DNA from: Verrucomicrobiota bacterium
GTDB lineage: Bacteria > Verrucomicrobiota > Verrucomicrobiia > Chthoniobacterales > UBA10450
Direction: 5' to 3'
Assembly (NCBI GenBank): GCA_003218615.1
Contig: QHOD01000125.1
Location: 1 to 6,067, forward strand
DNA length: 6,067 nucleotides
Positions 5,184-6,067 of this stretch are shown here, piece by piece. A program made the position numbers and the translations under genes. Under the pieces are notes generated by a model. That model saw only the letters and a list, made by a program, of their open reading frames with translations. It was not told the origin of the DNA and ran no database searches. Within the stretch, counting starts at the first letter, position 1. Every line of letters starts with the position of its first letter.

Positions 5184-6067
5184 TCAAGTCAGCGCCTCTA
5201 GCAGAACACTCGGCTCGGGTTCTTCCTGATGCCGATGGAACTGGATGTCGTAAAGCCGTCGATAATACCCAGATTTCTGAAGCAATTCGCCGTGCGTGCC
5301 GATCTCTTTGATATGGCCGCGGTCCATCACTACGATTTGGTCGGCCGACAAGATAGTGGAGAGCCGATGCGCGATGGCGATCACGGTGCGTCCGGCGGAG
5401 AGCACTTCGAGTGCGCGCTGAATTTGTTTTTCCGATTCTGAATCGAGCGCCGAGGTCGCTTCGTCGAGGAGGAGAATCGGCGCGTTTTTCAGCAGCGCGC
5501 GCGCGATGGCTAGCCGCTGCTGCTGTCCGCCGGAGAGCAGGCAACCTTTATCACCAATTGTCGTTTCGTATCCCTGCGGCTGCGCCATGATGAAGTCATG
5601 CGCGAACGCGGTGCGTGCCACGGCGTAAACCTCTTCCGGAGTGGCGTCGAGGCGTCCGAATTGGATGTTGTTAAAGATGGTGTCGTGAAACAAAAATGTG
5701 TCCTGGGTGACAAGACCAATCTGTTTTCGCAAAGACTGTTGCGTGAGCGTGCGCAAATCGCGGCCATCGATCCGGACGCTGCCAGAGATCGGATCGTACA
5801 AGCGCAAAATCAGCGACAGAACGGTTGATTTGCCCGCGCCGCTCGCTCCAACCAGCGCGTAATTCTTACCCGGTTCGATCCGAAGATTGAGATTCTTGAC
5901 CGCATCGGACGAGCCAGTGGCATAGCGGAAAGTGACATTTTCGAAATCGATGCGGCCTTCCGAGTAAGGCAATTCAAAGGCATCGCGGGCGTCCTGCACG
6001 CTCGGCTCCGAGTCCAAGATGTTGAAAATCTCCTTCGTGGCGGAGACCGACTGTTGCATCACAATGT
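5184..6067 (-). CDS. ABC exporter, ATPase domain and end of membrane domain (partial)
   Basis: The C-terminal 294 residues of an ABC transporter whose start lies beyond the right edge; the frame is open through 6067, so the apparent GTG at 6062 is internal. Before the ATPase domain runs the linker SATKEIFNILDSEP, typical of fused membrane-plus-ATPase exporters. With residue 1 at 6062, the nucleotide-binding domain shows an A-loop tyrosine (FRYATG, Y47), Walker A GASGAGKST (72-80), Q-loop VTQDTFLF (Q120), signature LSGGQQQR (176-183), Walker B ILLLDEATSALD (196-207) and H-loop AHRLST (H232). All catalytic elements are intact. It probably works as a homodimer in the inner membrane; the sequence is of the MsbA/multidrug-exporter type (YYRRLYDIQF near the end), so lipid A or another lipid is a plausible substrate. 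The substrate cannot be fixed without the membrane domain. The stop is TGA at 5184; the PHP gene follows 47 bp later on the same strand. Confidence 0.93.
   Translation of the reverse strand, partial: IVMQQSVSATKEIFNILDSEPSVQDARDAFELPYSEGRIDFENVTFRYATGSSDAVKNLNLRIEPGKNYALVGASGAGKSTVLSLILRLYDPISGSVRIDGRDLRTLTQQSLRKQIGLVTQDTFLFHDTIFNNIQFGRLDATPEEVYAVARTAFAHDFIMAQPQGYETTIGDKGCLLSGGQQQRLAIARALLKNAPILLLDEATSALDSESEKQIQRALEVLSAGRTVIAIAHRLSTILSADQIVVMDRGHIKEIGTHGELLQKSGYYRRLYDIQFHRHQEEPEPSVLLEALT

Noticed and set aside
1..6067. A previously undescribed multi-gene system
   Set aside because: All genes belong to known families with ordinary domain makeup; nothing links the exporter, PHP, DUF1330 and sdh genes beyond shared strand and closeness.

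Overview
The window appears to be an ordinary chromosomal housekeeping segment of a moderately GC-rich Gram-negative bacterium. The protein sequences suggest Verrucomicrobiota or a relative. The basis is a sdhC-A-B operon of the diheme, single-anchor 'type B' form, a SdhA with a long N-terminal lead and the CGGHFREEHQTPEGE tail typical of that lineage's flavoproteins, and intergenic short repeats. This placement is inferred from remembered family patterns, not from a search.

Layout. The 3' end of ispE (isoprenoid precursor synthesis) enters from the left on the + strand and stops at 232. Everything else is on the - strand. Reading in the direction of transcription (right to left): the C-terminal part of an ABC exporter with its complete ATPase domain (6067-5184), a PHP-family metal-dependent phosphoesterase (5136-4393), two tandem DUF1330-family genes of which the upstream one is broken by a 20-nt deletion (4369-4102, pseudogene) and the downstream one is intact (4058-3771), then sdhC (3668-2973), sdhA (2976-1054) and sdhB (1007-252). 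ispE and sdhB converge with only 19 bp between their stop codons.

How the genes work together. SdhC, SdhA and SdhB form a complete membrane-bound succinate:quinone oxidoreductase: FAD flavoprotein, three-cluster iron-sulfur protein and five-helix diheme cytochrome b, with no SdhD needed. sdhC and sdhA overlap by 4 nt. sdhA and sdhB are separated by a 46-bp spacer holding a dispersed-repeat-like element. The exporter, PHP and DUF1330 genes share a strand and have short gaps, so they could be co-transcribed, but nothing in the sequence ties them functionally to each other or to Sdh.

The least ordinary part is about 4059-4400. Heptad repeats of the form GAGTCAG/AAGTCAG/AGGTCAG sit immediately before both DUF1330 start codons and supply the stop codons of the PHP gene and of the broken DUF1330 copy. 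None of the six visible start codons has a convincing Shine-Dalgarno sequence. I found no CRISPR array, tRNA, rRNA, transposase, phage gene or candidate new defence or biosynthetic system.
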